Source: PWND01 sp964601515 (GTDB lineage Bacteria > Bacteroidota > Bacteroidia > Bacteroidales > UBA7960). From it: a DNA stretch of 58,884 nt. A program made the position numbers and the translations under genes. Shown piece by piece: positions 27,389-36,075 of the stretch (positions are counted from its first letter, which is position 1; every line of letters begins with the position of its first letter). The notes beneath the pieces are model-generated. The model was not told the DNA's origin. It worked only from the letters and a program-made list of their open reading frames with translations, and did no database searches. The stretch is taken from contig CAZRNU010000004.1 of the NCBI GenBank assembly GCA_964601515.1, positions 1 through 58,884 of the forward strand, read 5' to 3'.

Positions 27389-28011
27389 TGGATAAAATTG
27401 AAACAATAATTGCAAGAATATTCTCCTCTGTTTTTCATCCACTGGTAATTCCAACCATAGGAATATTCATCCTATTTTCTCTAAACACATATATTAGCTT
27501 TTCTATTCCATCTGCTTCGCAAAGAATAATTCTTTTAATCGTTATTTTTAATACGGCCATTGCACCTGTTGTTTCAATTGTCCTGCTTAAAAGAATGAAA
27601 ATTGTAAAAAGCATACTTCTTGAATCGAGAGCCGAAAGAATTATTCCGGTATTTATTACAGGATTATTTTACTTTTTTACTTTTTGGGTATTAAAACAAG
27701 CACAGCTTCCATTTATTATTTACTTTTTTATTCTCAGTGCAACCATTATAATCTTCCTTGTTCTGATTATCACTTTTCACTGGAAAATAAGCATACACAT
27801 GACATCTATAGGTGGATTAACCGGCTTTCTAGTGAGTTCATCAATGATATTAAAAACTGAAATTCCAATAATAATTATCTCAGCCATAATTATCAGCGGT
27901 CTGATTGGGTATAGCCGAATAAAAATTAAAGCACATTCACCTGCGGAAGTCTATATAGGCTTTTTATTAGGCTTTAGTTTAATAATTATTCTATCTGTAA
28001 TTTTTGCCTGA
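27388..28011 (+). CDS. PAP2-like integral membrane protein
   Basis: 207 residues, six or so hydrophobic segments. The layout recalls a PAP2 (type 2 phosphatidic acid phosphatase) core: LESRAERIIPVF in place of motif 1, HWKISIHMTSIGG in place of the PSGH motif, and SRIKIKAHSPAEVYIGFLLG as motif 3 with the conserved SR and His but Glu instead of the usual Asp. Motifs 1 and 2 are degenerate, so phosphatase activity is doubtful. It overlaps rpoN by one base and is almost certainly in its operon; a functional link is not evident. It ends 2 bp before the convergent barrel gene with no visible terminator. Confidence 0.75.
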   Translation: MDKIETIIARIFSSVFHPLVIPTIGIFILFSLNTYISFSIPSASQRIILLIVIFNTAIAPVVSIVLLKRMKIVKSILLESRAERIIPVFITGLFYFFTFWVLKQAQLPFIIYFFILSATIIIFLVLIITFHWKISIHMTSIGGLTGFLVSSSMILKTEIPIIIISAIIISGLIGYSRIKIKAHSPAEVYIGFLLGFSLIIILSVIFA

Positions 28012-28013
28012 TT

Positions 28014-28697
28014 TTAAAAAAGAATAAGTGATAGACCTAAACTTATTGGGACCATTTCCTCAACACTATTACCGGAGAATACACTTTTAAGAGGATAAAA
28101 TCCAAAAACATTTATTCTGCCATAGCCTATTCTAGCAGTAATTCCATAAAAAATATCATCAACATTACCAAGGCTATATTCTCTGAATTTGACATCATAA
28201 TTATTTCCGTCTAAATCTTTTCCGGAGTATTTATTGTATCCGCTAACTAAATACCCTGCTTTGAAACCGGCATGAATACGAAGAGTTTTAGGAAGACTTC
28301 GCACAAAAAATCTTGCTTCAACAGGGATACCGATATAATTTAAGCTAATCTTAGATTTTTTAACCTTTATGCCATCATTAATTGCAACAAAATCAAAAAC
28401 ATCAGTAGTACCAACTCTAGTATAGATATGGCTTTTTGTATAAAAATTATTACTTGTATAATTCAAGCCTGCTGCAATACTAAAATTTGATTTTGCAATT
28501 GGATAATCATAAAACCAACTGATAGAAACTCCCCTGTCAAGTGATCCTGATTTAATTTCTGCAGGTTTGTTTTGCCATAGGTCTGTGAATGTTTCAATAA
28601 TAAATTTGTCTTGTGGGCGCATTCTAGTTTTTATGCCAGTAGCGAATGAGCTTATCCCCAGTGTAATAAGTAGAGTAAAAACGATTAATTTTTTCAT
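28014..28697 (-). CDS. Outer-membrane beta-barrel protein
   Basis: 227 residues. Signal peptide MKKLIVFTLLITLGISSFAT, then alternating polar/hydrophobic strands with aromatic ends (GVSISWFYDYPIAKSNFSIA, AGLNYTSNNFYTKSHIY, SLNYIGIPVEARFFV, GITARIGYGRINVFGFYPLK) and a C-terminal strand ending LGLSLILF, as expected for an eight-to-ten-stranded barrel of the PorT/OmpA-like outer-membrane family. Specific function unknown. A -7-like TAAATTTG (28762-28755) lies upstream. It runs in the same direction as the DUF4249/receptor pair but is not obviously part of it. Confidence 0.75.
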   Translation of the reverse strand: MKKLIVFTLLITLGISSFATGIKTRMRPQDKFIIETFTDLWQNKPAEIKSGSLDRGVSISWFYDYPIAKSNFSIAAGLNYTSNNFYTKSHIYTRVGTTDVFDFVAINDGIKVKKSKISLNYIGIPVEARFFVRSLPKTLRIHAGFKAGYLVSGYNKYSGKDLDGNNYDVKFREYSLGNVDDIFYGITARIGYGRINVFGFYPLKSVFSGNSVEEMVPISLGLSLILF

Positions 28698-28799
28698 TTT
28701 AAGAGAGTTTTATGTTATTTTATATATTTTTCATCTAATTTCAATATCGAACAACAAATTTACAAAATTCCAATGCCTTTTGAAAGTATAATGACCCAT

Positions 28800-29609
28800 T
28801 TATTCAATAACTCTTGATGTCCTTACAACAGAGGCCCCATAAAAAAGCCCGAATGCATCATTAGAAATATTCCCTCTTGGGGTTTTGCCACTACCTCCCA
28901 TAGGACCTGCACCACCTGTCTCAAAAAATATTTCCAGAATATAATCATAGGCCTCTTTTGGGATACTATGCACCTCAAGTGTCACGGTATCTCCTTGTTG
29001 AAGATTGAACTTATTAAACCAAGCATCAACCTCAAAGCCAAAAATATATATACCATCTATAAAATCATCATTTGTGAAATTAATATTCTTCAATGAATCT
29101 GTCATTAAAACTCCATTTTTATAAATATGATACAAATAATTATCACCCTTTCCCGGTGGCTCCATCCCATAGTATAAAACTCTGTATGATTCCATAAAAG
29201 GCTCCCATCTGAATGCGATGGAATCAACTACCGGGCTTCTTCTAATTTCAGACGAAGCTTCATACTTTTTCCCATCATAATCAATTTGCAAAAAATATGA
29301 TTCTCCAATCTCTCCATAAACTTTTTCTATAGTTTGATATATGCCGGGTTCAACCTCTTCAAAAAGAAAAACTTCACCTGAGCCTGAAACAATTTTGACT
29401 GATGCCCCAACTGCCCTTGGTGTTTGTTCTTCAGTATAATACTGAATTGTTTTTGAAAGAATTGCTAATTGAATGATTGTATCATTAGTTAATCTTGCGT
29501 CAACAACAAGTCTTTCATCTAAATCACCTTGCAAAATAACCTCTGCTTCCTCAACACAAGAAGAAAGCAAAAAAAACAACACCAAAATTTTTAAAATTAT
29601 CTTTCTCAT
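28800..29609 (-). CDS. DUF4249 lipoprotein paired with the TonB-dependent receptor
   Basis: 269 residues. Lipoprotein signal MRKIILKILVLFFLLSSC with Cys18, then a DUF4249 domain (LDERLVVDARLTNDTIIQLA, RAVGASVKIVSGSGEVFLFE, LQIDYDGKKYEASSEIRRSP, GDTVTLEVHSIPKEAYDYIL, GNISNDAFGLFYGASV). In Bacteroidota such proteins are encoded beside a TonB-dependent receptor and are thought to be its surface substrate-handling partner. Here it follows the receptor by 153 bp, an interval containing a dispersed repeat rather than a promoter I can recognise. Substrate unknown. Confidence 0.85.
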   Translation of the reverse strand: MRKIILKILVLFFLLSSCVEEAEVILQGDLDERLVVDARLTNDTIIQLAILSKTIQYYTEEQTPRAVGASVKIVSGSGEVFLFEEVEPGIYQTIEKVYGEIGESYFLQIDYDGKKYEASSEIRRSPVVDSIAFRWEPFMESYRVLYYGMEPPGKGDNYLYHIYKNGVLMTDSLKNINFTNDDFIDGIYIFGFEVDAWFNKFNLQQGDTVTLEVHSIPKEAYDYILEIFFETGGAGPMGGSGKTPRGNISNDAFGLFYGASVVRTSRVIE

Positions 29610-29646
29610 CTCTTTATAATTATTTCTATTTATTTATCAACCCTCC

Positions 29647-29714
29647 AATCCTATCAATCTGTATAATCCACACAATCCATAACCACGGGATATCTAGCTA
29701 ACGCTCGGTATGAC
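29647..29714. repeat. Dispersed composite intergenic repeat, copy 1
   Basis: Four 9-bp units starting AATC (29647, 29656, 29665, 29674) followed by a 30-bp core 29685-29714 that contains GGATATCT and GCTAACGCTCG and ends TATGAC. The core matches 38628-38657 at 28 of 30 positions, and the 9-bp array is also repeated there. The reverse complement (GTCATA..CGAGCGTTAGC..ATATCC) resembles the REP-like dispersed repeats I remember from other Bacteroidota. Confidence 0.8.
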
Positions 29715-29762
29715 GTTTTCAACCCATTTTCTTATTTCCTTATACCCCTATTTTTTTTACCC

Positions 29763-32111
29763 CTAAAACTTAAAATTATAAGTAATTGCAGGCACAATGC
29801 CAAACAAGTATACCATATAGGGATCCTGCTGATATGGATTGTCTTCATTTTGCCTGAAAAAATAAGAATAAGGATTCTTTCGATTATATGCATTAAATAC
29901 AGAAATATTCCATGATCCCTTCCACTTTCTATCTTTTCTTAAGCTTGTCAGAATTGTAGCGGAAATATCCAGCCTATGATAGTCGGGCAGTCGTGTACTG
30001 TTTTTTTCTCCAAACACCGGAACAATAGTTCCCATATATTCATATCGCTGTATTGGCAATGTTATTGGCTTACCGGTATGATAAACCCAACTTGCTCCTA
30101 TATTTATCCTTGGCGACAAATCATAACTCAATACTATTGATAAATCATGAGGTTTGTCATAATTAGATACATATGGCTTCCCTTGATTTATTCCTGGAAT
30201 TTCACGATAAGTTCTAGACCATGTATATGCCAACCATCCCGTGAGCTTACCTTTAGACTGTTTTAATAAGAATTCTAACCCATAAGACCAAGCATCTCCT
30301 GTTCTTATCTCTCCTTCTAGCAGAGGGTTTAAGATCACATTAGCTTGTTCCTTGAAATCTATCTGATTCTCAATAGTTTTATAATACGCTTCAACTGAGA
30401 AATTAACTTCATTGTTTAAAAAATCTCTAAAATATCCAATTGCATATTGATTTGCAATTTGTGGCTTTACATTTGGACTACTTGGAAACCAAACGTCCAA
30501 TGGAGAAGACATTTCGGTAAATACAGTTTGATGAAGATACTGTAACATTCTATTATAACTGGCCTTAACCGACTGATTGTCAGAGATCAAATATCTAAAA
30601 CCTAATCTTGGTTCCGGACCATGATAAGTATTGTAAAAGTCACCTTTGCTAAACTGTAAAGTATCGGTTACATTATAATTCTCATCAAACTGATAAACGG
30701 TTGTTGGTCCAATACTTTGAAATATTGAATATCTTAATCCATACTCAACCAGGATATTATCAGATAAATTGTGTTCATTTAATATATATAGCGCAGACTC
30801 TAATGCATTATTTGTTGGCATTTCAAGCTTTTCAAACATAGATTCCTCTCCTGAAGCTTCAATAATGCCCGGATTAAAATTATGATAGGCAGAGTGAATA
30901 CCAAATTTAATTGTGTTATTGGTATTTAAAAACCATGTAAAATCATACTTAAAGTTAAATGCCTGAATATCACTTTTCCAATCAAAATTTGTAGATCCCG
31001 ATTTAAATCCCATCGTGTAGTCAAAATTGCTATATATAAGCGAAAAATTTGAGAATATTTTACTATTAAAAACATGATTCCATCGAAAAGTAGAGGTTGC
31101 ATTTCCCCATCCAATTTTAAAATCCTCTCCAAGACTCAAAACATCACGACCGAAATAACCCGACAAATACAACCTATTATTATTATCTATTCTATAATTT
31201 GCTTTTGCATTTAGGTCGTAAAAATAAAGCTGATTACCTCTTAAATTTGTATCAGGAGAGAGATAAAGAAATAAATCCGCATATGTTCTTCTCCCTGAAA
31301 TCAAAAAGCTGCTCACATCAGTTTGAATTGGCCCTTCAACTGTAAGCCTGCTTGAAATTGTGCCTATCCCACCAGAACCTTCATACTGTTTATAGTTTCC
31401 GTCTTTCATCCTAACATCTACAACAGAAGAAAGCCTACCTCCATAATTTGCTGGAATACCTCCTTTAAATAATTGAACATCTTTTATTGCATCTGCATTA
31501 AAAACACTAAAAAACCCCATTAGATGTGACGCATTGTAAACACTTGCCTCATCTAAAAGAATTAAATTCTGGTCAACACTGCCACCCCTAACAGAAAAAC
31601 CCGTAGAGCCCTCTCCGGTAGAACTAACGCCCGGCAATAATGTCAAAGTTTTTAAAATATCTATTTCTCCCATAAAAGCCGGCAAAGCTTTTACTGCCTC
31701 CATTTGTAAAATATTTGCGCTCATTCTAATATCCGCAACATTACGATTTGCCTTCTCTCCTTCAATAACAACCTCTTCAAGAGATTGGCTCAAAGGCTCC
31801 AAATCAATATTAAGCTGAATATTTCCTTTTAAATCAATTTTGAGAGATTTTCTTAAATATCCAAGATATGATACATTAAATGTATAATTTCCTTTAGGCA
31901 ATGTAATGCTATAAAAACCATAAACATTGCTTACAACTCCCGATGATATTTCTGGAATATAAATGGCTGCTCCTATAAGATCTTCGCCGGTGGAAGCATC
32001 TTTTATATATCCTGTAATGGAATAGGTATCTCGTAAATTCTCTGCCTCAGCTCCGGAAAAAACAAAAATAAAAACCATTAGAAATAAATACTTTATGAAT
32101 TCTTTGTGCAT
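29763..32111 (-). CDS. TonB-dependent outer-membrane receptor
   Basis: 782 residues. Signal peptide (KYLFLMVFIFVFSGAEA), a carboxypeptidase-like regulatory domain at about 30-115 (YSITGYIKDASTGEDLIGAA, YGFYSITLPKGNYTFNVSYL), a plug domain (MGEIDILKTLTLLPGVSSTG, FSVRGGSVDQNLILLDEASV, YNASHLMGFFSVFNADAIKD) and a 22-strand barrel ending NPYQQDPYMVYLFGIVPAIT, YNFKF. A TonB box is not obvious. Length and domain order match the single-receptor class that partners DUF4249 lipoproteins, not SusC (about 1000 residues). The imported substrate cannot be inferred. The tonB genes at 35260 and 36076 could energise it. Confidence 0.9.
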   Translation of the reverse strand: MHKEFIKYLFLMVFIFVFSGAEAENLRDTYSITGYIKDASTGEDLIGAAIYIPEISSGVVSNVYGFYSITLPKGNYTFNVSYLGYLRKSLKIDLKGNIQLNIDLEPLSQSLEEVVIEGEKANRNVADIRMSANILQMEAVKALPAFMGEIDILKTLTLLPGVSSTGEGSTGFSVRGGSVDQNLILLDEASVYNASHLMGFFSVFNADAIKDVQLFKGGIPANYGGRLSSVVDVRMKDGNYKQYEGSGGIGTISSRLTVEGPIQTDVSSFLISGRRTYADLFLYLSPDTNLRGNQLYFYDLNAKANYRIDNNNRLYLSGYFGRDVLSLGEDFKIGWGNATSTFRWNHVFNSKIFSNFSLIYSNFDYTMGFKSGSTNFDWKSDIQAFNFKYDFTWFLNTNNTIKFGIHSAYHNFNPGIIEASGEESMFEKLEMPTNNALESALYILNEHNLSDNILVEYGLRYSIFQSIGPTTVYQFDENYNVTDTLQFSKGDFYNTYHGPEPRLGFRYLISDNQSVKASYNRMLQYLHQTVFTEMSSPLDVWFPSSPNVKPQIANQYAIGYFRDFLNNEVNFSVEAYYKTIENQIDFKEQANVILNPLLEGEIRTGDAWSYGLEFLLKQSKGKLTGWLAYTWSRTYREIPGINQGKPYVSNYDKPHDLSIVLSYDLSPRINIGASWVYHTGKPITLPIQRYEYMGTIVPVFGEKNSTRLPDYHRLDISATILTSLRKDRKWKGSWNISVFNAYNRKNPYSYFFRQNEDNPYQQDPYMVYLFGIVPAITYNFKF

Positions 32112-32496
32112 ATATTTGTATTTGCTAGTATTGTTTAATGATTAACTTATATTCTTTAACAAAAAATCTATTCCTTTTGTTCTCGTAATCTTAATATTTA
32201 TTTTTTATCAGCTTTCTATAGTGCTTTTTATTTGATATGAAAGAAATATTTTAACAAACGAAACAAAAGTAAGTACCTTTTTGCAAGATATTTGAATGTT
32301 TTAATAAATTTTTATTAAACAATTGCATTTTGCATGCGCCTGTTAATCAAGGCGTTAAAGCGTGCGTCGTGTTTATTTGTGTATTTTTTTACTAAAAATT
32401 TAAATTATAGGGTTTTACTACTTAGTTAATATCATTTTTTTTTTAATTTAGCAACTTAATAAAAAGTCTTTTTTACAAAACTCAAAAAGTCTGTAT
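32112..32496. other. Divergent intergenic region
   Basis: 385 bp between the receptor and SiaB-like genes. It must hold both promoters. Possible -7 boxes are TACTTTTG (minus, 32271-32264) and TAATTTAG (plus, near 32445), neither with a clear -33. A slightly GC-richer patch near 32330-32370 has no ORF or hairpin I can support. Confidence 0.4.
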
Positions 32497-33069
32497 ATGA
32501 AACTTAATGTAGGTTTAATCAAGTCAGTCCTAAATGTCTACGATGAGATGTCTCAAAATGGTATCAATATTGTTTATTTGGGGGAATTTCATCATCAAAT
32601 TACAAAAATGTTTACTGCTATGGCAGAAGATGATCTTGACAGAAAAGATGAAGAAAAAACAATTATCAGAAGAGTGTATTCTGTAATGGTTGAAACTCTT
32701 CAAAATATGGCCAGACACAGCGATGAATTAGCTGACAAATATAATATTGGCAGGGGCTTGTTTATGATTGGCAAAAAAGATGAATCATATTATGTTATAA
32801 CCTCCAACAAAGTATCCAATGCGAAAGTAAAAACTCTCGAAGCTGCCCTTCTTGAAGTTAATGCAGCATCTAGAGATGAGCTTAAGGATATGTATAAAAA
32901 GCAAATGACTGACGGAAAGATTAGTGAAAAAGGTGGCGCAGGACTAGGCTTGATTGAAATAGCAAAAAGGACTCGCAACAAACTTGTTTATGAGTTTCTT
33001 CCCTTAGATGAAAATAGTCAGTTTTTTATTCTAAAAGCTGAAATTAATGCTAAAAAAATCGATTGCTAA
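32497..33069 (+). CDS. SiaB-family histidine-kinase-like ATPase / anti-sigma-type kinase
   Basis: 190 residues resembling the DUF6272/SiaB family: VLNVYDEMSQNGINIVYLGE at the start, an N-box-like helix VYSVMVETLQNMARHSDE, and a GHKL-type glycine motif EKGGAGLGLIEIAKRT. In other bacteria SiaB phosphorylates SiaC and works with the phosphatase SiaA to control surface growth or regulators. Neither a SiaA-like PP2C phosphatase nor a SiaC-like (DUF1987) gene is nearby; the next gene is recG, 41 bp downstream and probably co-transcribed. The kinase activity is inferred from family only. Confidence 0.75.
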   Translation: MKLNVGLIKSVLNVYDEMSQNGINIVYLGEFHHQITKMFTAMAEDDLDRKDEEKTIIRRVYSVMVETLQNMARHSDELADKYNIGRGLFMIGKKDESYYVITSNKVSNAKVKTLEAALLEVNAASRDELKDMYKKQMTDGKISEKGGAGLGLIEIAKRTRNKLVYEFLPLDENSQFFILKAEINAKKIDC

Positions 33070-33110
33070 CTTTCCAAGCATCATTATATATAGCAAAAGA
33101 GAGCTAATAC

Positions 33111-35216
33111 ATGTCTGTTGACATTTTAGAAACTCCAATAGAATATTTAAAGGGGGTCGGACCACAAAGGGCTGACCTTCTTAAAAAAGAAGTCGGAATA
33201 TTTACCTTTAAAGATTTGCTGCATCTTTATCCTTTCAGATATATAGATCGCAGCAAATTTTATTTTGTAAAAGACATCAAAGAAGACTTGCCTTATATTC
33301 AGCTTAAAGGCTATATTTCAAATATTCAACTACACGGTGGGAAAAGAACAACTAGAATGACAGCTGTTTTCTCTGACTCTTCCGGAGTATTAGAATTAAT
33401 TTGGTTTAAAGGATTTAAGTGGCTTAAAGATGCTTTCAAACCCGATATCGAGTATATTGTATTTGGCAAACCGAATCGTTTTGGGATCAAATACAATATT
33501 GCCCACCCTGAGATTGAAATTGTTAATCAGGATTCAATTGCTCAATTATCATCAATGCAACCTGTTTATAGCTCTACTGAAAAGCTCAAAGCTAAAGGAT
33601 TAGACAGCAGGGGCATAAGTAAATTACTTGGAAACTTAATTCCCAGAATAGAAAACCATCTTCAAGAATCGTTGAATGAAGAAATTATAGCTCAACTAAA
33701 ACTCCTATCACGTCAAGAGGCATTAATTAATATTCATTTTCCGGAAGAACCAAATACCCTTAATAAAGCAATTGCTAGATTAAAATTTGAAGAATTGTTT
33801 TTTCTTCAGCTAAGTTTATTAAAAACAAAAACCGACAGGGACATAAGGCTTAAAGGTTATTTGTTTAAAGAATTAGGTCAATATTTCCACGGTTTTTACA
33901 ACAACAACTTACCTTTCGAATTAACTAATGCTCAAAAAAAAGTATTAAAAGAGATTCGCTCAGATACTTTATCAGGAAAGCAGATGAACAGGCTGCTGCA
34001 AGGCGATGTTGGTAGTGGTAAAACTATTGTTGCAATAATGACAATGCTAATGGCTTTGGATAATGGATTTCAAGCCTGCATTATGGCACCTACTGAAATC
34101 TTGGCTCAACAGCATTATAAAAGCATCACTAATCTACTGCAGGGCTTAGATTCAAAAATTGGACTTCTTACAGGATCAACAAAATTAGCAGAAAGAAGAA
34201 GGATTCTTGATGAACTTATTTCCGGGAAAATAAACATTTTAATCGGAACTCATGCCTTAATTGAAGAGGATGTGGGTTTTAAGAATTTGGGAATTGTTGT
34301 AATTGACGAACAACATAGATTTGGAGTGGCTCAACGAGCAAAGCTTTGGGAGAAAACAAGCAATCCACCACATGTTTTAGTTATGACTGCCACCCCTATT
34401 CCTAGAACGTTAGCTATGACTCTTTATGGAGATTTAGATGTATCAGTAATTGATGAACTTCCTCCGGGGAGGAAGGCCATCAAAACAATACATCAATACG
34501 ACTCTGCTCGCCTGAAAGTATTTGGATTTATGAAAGAACAAATTAAGTTAGGAAGACAAATATATGTTGTTTACCCACTTATAAAAGAGTCTGAAAAACT
34601 TGATTTAAAGTTTCTTGAGGATGGTTATGAAAGTATTGTAAGAGAATTTCCATTACCTAAATATATAGTTAGTATAGTGCATGGAAAGTTAAAAACTGCG
34701 GATAAAGAATATGAAATGCAGCGATTTGTAAAAGGAGAATCTCACATAATGATTGCAACTACAGTGATTGAAGTTGGAATTGACGTTCCAAACGCCTCAG
34801 TTATGATAATTGAGAGTGCTGAAAGATTTGGGTTATCTCAACTCCATCAGCTGAGAGGAAGAGTTGGGAGAGGTGCAGACCAGTCTTATTGTATTTTAAT
34901 GTCCGGCAATAAACTTAGCAATGATGCAAAACAAAGAATACAAGCCATGGTTAATTCAAATGACGGCTTTGAAATAGCAGAAATGGATCTAAAATTAAGA
35001 GGGCCGGGCGACATTCAAGGAACTCAGCAAAGTGGCATTGTAGATCTTAAAATAGCAGATATAACAAAGGATGAAAAGATTTTAAGGTACGCCAGAGATG
35101 TTGCAAAAAAAATCTTAGAAAAAGACCCTGAATTATCTTCCGAGAATAATAAAACAATTGCTCTGACTTTCAATAAGATATACAAACATAAGAGTAAATG
35201 GAGCAGAATAAGTTAA
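33111..35216 (+). CDS. recG: ATP-dependent DNA helicase RecG
   Basis: 701 residues. The N-terminal wedge/OB domain (IEYLKGVGPQRADLLKKEVG, IQLKGYISNIQLHGGKRTTR) is followed by two helicase lobes: Walker A LLQGDVGSGKTIVAIMTML, DEQH box IVVIDEQHRFGVAQRAK, motif III VMTATPIPRTLAMTLYGDLD, and motifs IV-VI ending STHQLRGRVGRG-like SQLHQLRGRVGRGADQSYC. The C-terminal RecG block (MDLKLRGPGDIQGTQQSG) is present. It remodels stalled replication forks and Holliday junctions. Its stop codon lies in the stem of the following terminator. Confidence 0.96.
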   Translation: MSVDILETPIEYLKGVGPQRADLLKKEVGIFTFKDLLHLYPFRYIDRSKFYFVKDIKEDLPYIQLKGYISNIQLHGGKRTTRMTAVFSDSSGVLELIWFKGFKWLKDAFKPDIEYIVFGKPNRFGIKYNIAHPEIEIVNQDSIAQLSSMQPVYSSTEKLKAKGLDSRGISKLLGNLIPRIENHLQESLNEEIIAQLKLLSRQEALINIHFPEEPNTLNKAIARLKFEELFFLQLSLLKTKTDRDIRLKGYLFKELGQYFHGFYNNNLPFELTNAQKKVLKEIRSDTLSGKQMNRLLQGDVGSGKTIVAIMTMLMALDNGFQACIMAPTEILAQQHYKSITNLLQGLDSKIGLLTGSTKLAERRRILDELISGKINILIGTHALIEEDVGFKNLGIVVIDEQHRFGVAQRAKLWEKTSNPPHVLVMTATPIPRTLAMTLYGDLDVSVIDELPPGRKAIKTIHQYDSARLKVFGFMKEQIKLGRQIYVVYPLIKESEKLDLKFLEDGYESIVREFPLPKYIVSIVHGKLKTADKEYEMQRFVKGESHIMIATTVIEVGIDVPNASVMIIESAERFGLSQLHQLRGRVGRGADQSYCILMSGNKLSNDAKQRIQAMVNSNDGFEIAEMDLKLRGPGDIQGTQQSGIVDLKIADITKDEKILRYARDVAKKILEKDPELSSENNKTIALTFNKIYKHKSKWSRIS

Positions 35217-35246
35217 AGAGAAAGGGGCAAATGCCCCTTTCTCTTT
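35215..35246. terminator. Bidirectional terminator between recG and tonB
   Basis: A 15-bp perfect inverted repeat: arms 35215-35229 and 35232-35246 (AAAGAGAAAGGGGCA / TGCCCCTTTCTCTTT). T-rich on both strands, so it can serve both converging genes; it overlaps the recG stop codon. Confidence 0.85.
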
Positions 35247-35259
35247 ATTAATAAAACTT

Positions 35260-35931
35260 TTAATCCATAAATTGAAAAACAATCGGCATCGCAAACTGAG
35301 TCCTAACAGCTTGATTGTTTTGCTTTCCGGGAATCCATTTAGGCATTAGGTAAGTTACTCTTATTGCTTCCTCGTCACAACCACCTCCAATACCTCTCAG
35401 AACATGAGCATTTGTAATACTTCCATCTTTTTCAACAATAAACATAACTGTAACTCTTCCGCTTATTCTATTTTGTTTAGCAATTATTGGATACTTAATT
35501 TCATTTCTCAAAAACTTTAGCCTCTCTGTTTCACCTCCCGGATATTGAGGTGGAATCTCTACTCCAATAAATACTGTTTTTTCATCAACTTCCGGTTCAG
35601 GGTCATCAATTAGCTGAAAAACAGGTATTACATATTCAGTAACTGGGTCCTCAAACTTAACATCAGCCACATCAGGTGTCTCATTATCAACAATTTCTAT
35701 TGAAGGACTAATAGGCCTAGCAGGAGGCGGTGGTTCCTGTTTTGGATGTTCTATCTGAAAATCAGGATCTAAAACTAAAACAGTTTCGCCCGAAAAATCA
35801 ATCACTGGTCTTTCACTTTGCTTCCATTCAAATGCCAATAATGTAACAATAAGAGCCAGTATAATACCTATTTGAAGAAAAATGCTCTTTTTCTTTTCCA
35901 GGTTTGCCTTTTCTGATTTTTTTGTTTCCAT
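35260..35931 (-). CDS. tonB: TonB energy transducer (copy 2 of tandem pair)
   Basis: 223 residues. Short cytoplasmic N-terminus with EKKKSIFLQIG, one membrane segment (IGIILALIVTLLAFEWKQ), a proline-rich periplasmic stretch (HPKQEPPPPARPISPS) and a TonB C-terminal domain (YPIIAKQNRISGRVTVMFIV, GIGGGCDEEAIRVTYLMPKW, VRTQFAMPIVFQF). It couples the inner-membrane proton gradient through ExbB/ExbD (not in this window) to outer-membrane receptors. It is a clear tandem duplicate of the gene at 36076, from which it is separated by a terminator. Confidence 0.9.
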   Translation of the reverse strand: METKKSEKANLEKKKSIFLQIGIILALIVTLLAFEWKQSERPVIDFSGETVLVLDPDFQIEHPKQEPPPPARPISPSIEIVDNETPDVADVKFEDPVTEYVIPVFQLIDDPEPEVDEKTVFIGVEIPPQYPGGETERLKFLRNEIKYPIIAKQNRISGRVTVMFIVEKDGSITNAHVLRGIGGGCDEEAIRVTYLMPKWIPGKQNNQAVRTQFAMPIVFQFMD

Positions 35932-36027
35932 AATACAAAGATTTTAGTGGTTAATACTGTGTATTTACTTCATCTTTGTATGAAAACGATTAAAATTGTA
36001 ATTATGTTGTATGTTAAAATGTTAAAA

Positions 36028-36054
36028 AAAAGGCCGGAATTTCTCCGGCCTTTT
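36028..36054 (-). terminator. Terminator between the two tonB genes
   Basis: AAAAGGCCGGA (36028-36038) / TCCGGCCTTTT (36044-36054), 11-bp stem, 5-nt loop, with a run of Ts on the minus strand. It lies 22 bp after the stop of the upstream tonB gene and should uncouple the two copies. Confidence 0.8.
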
Positions 36055-36075
36055 CTATGTCTCTTTTAAGTATAT

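Noticed and set aside
32112..32496. Small gene in the receptor/SiaB intergenic region
   Set aside because: No ORF with a credible start and composition; only possible promoter boxes.
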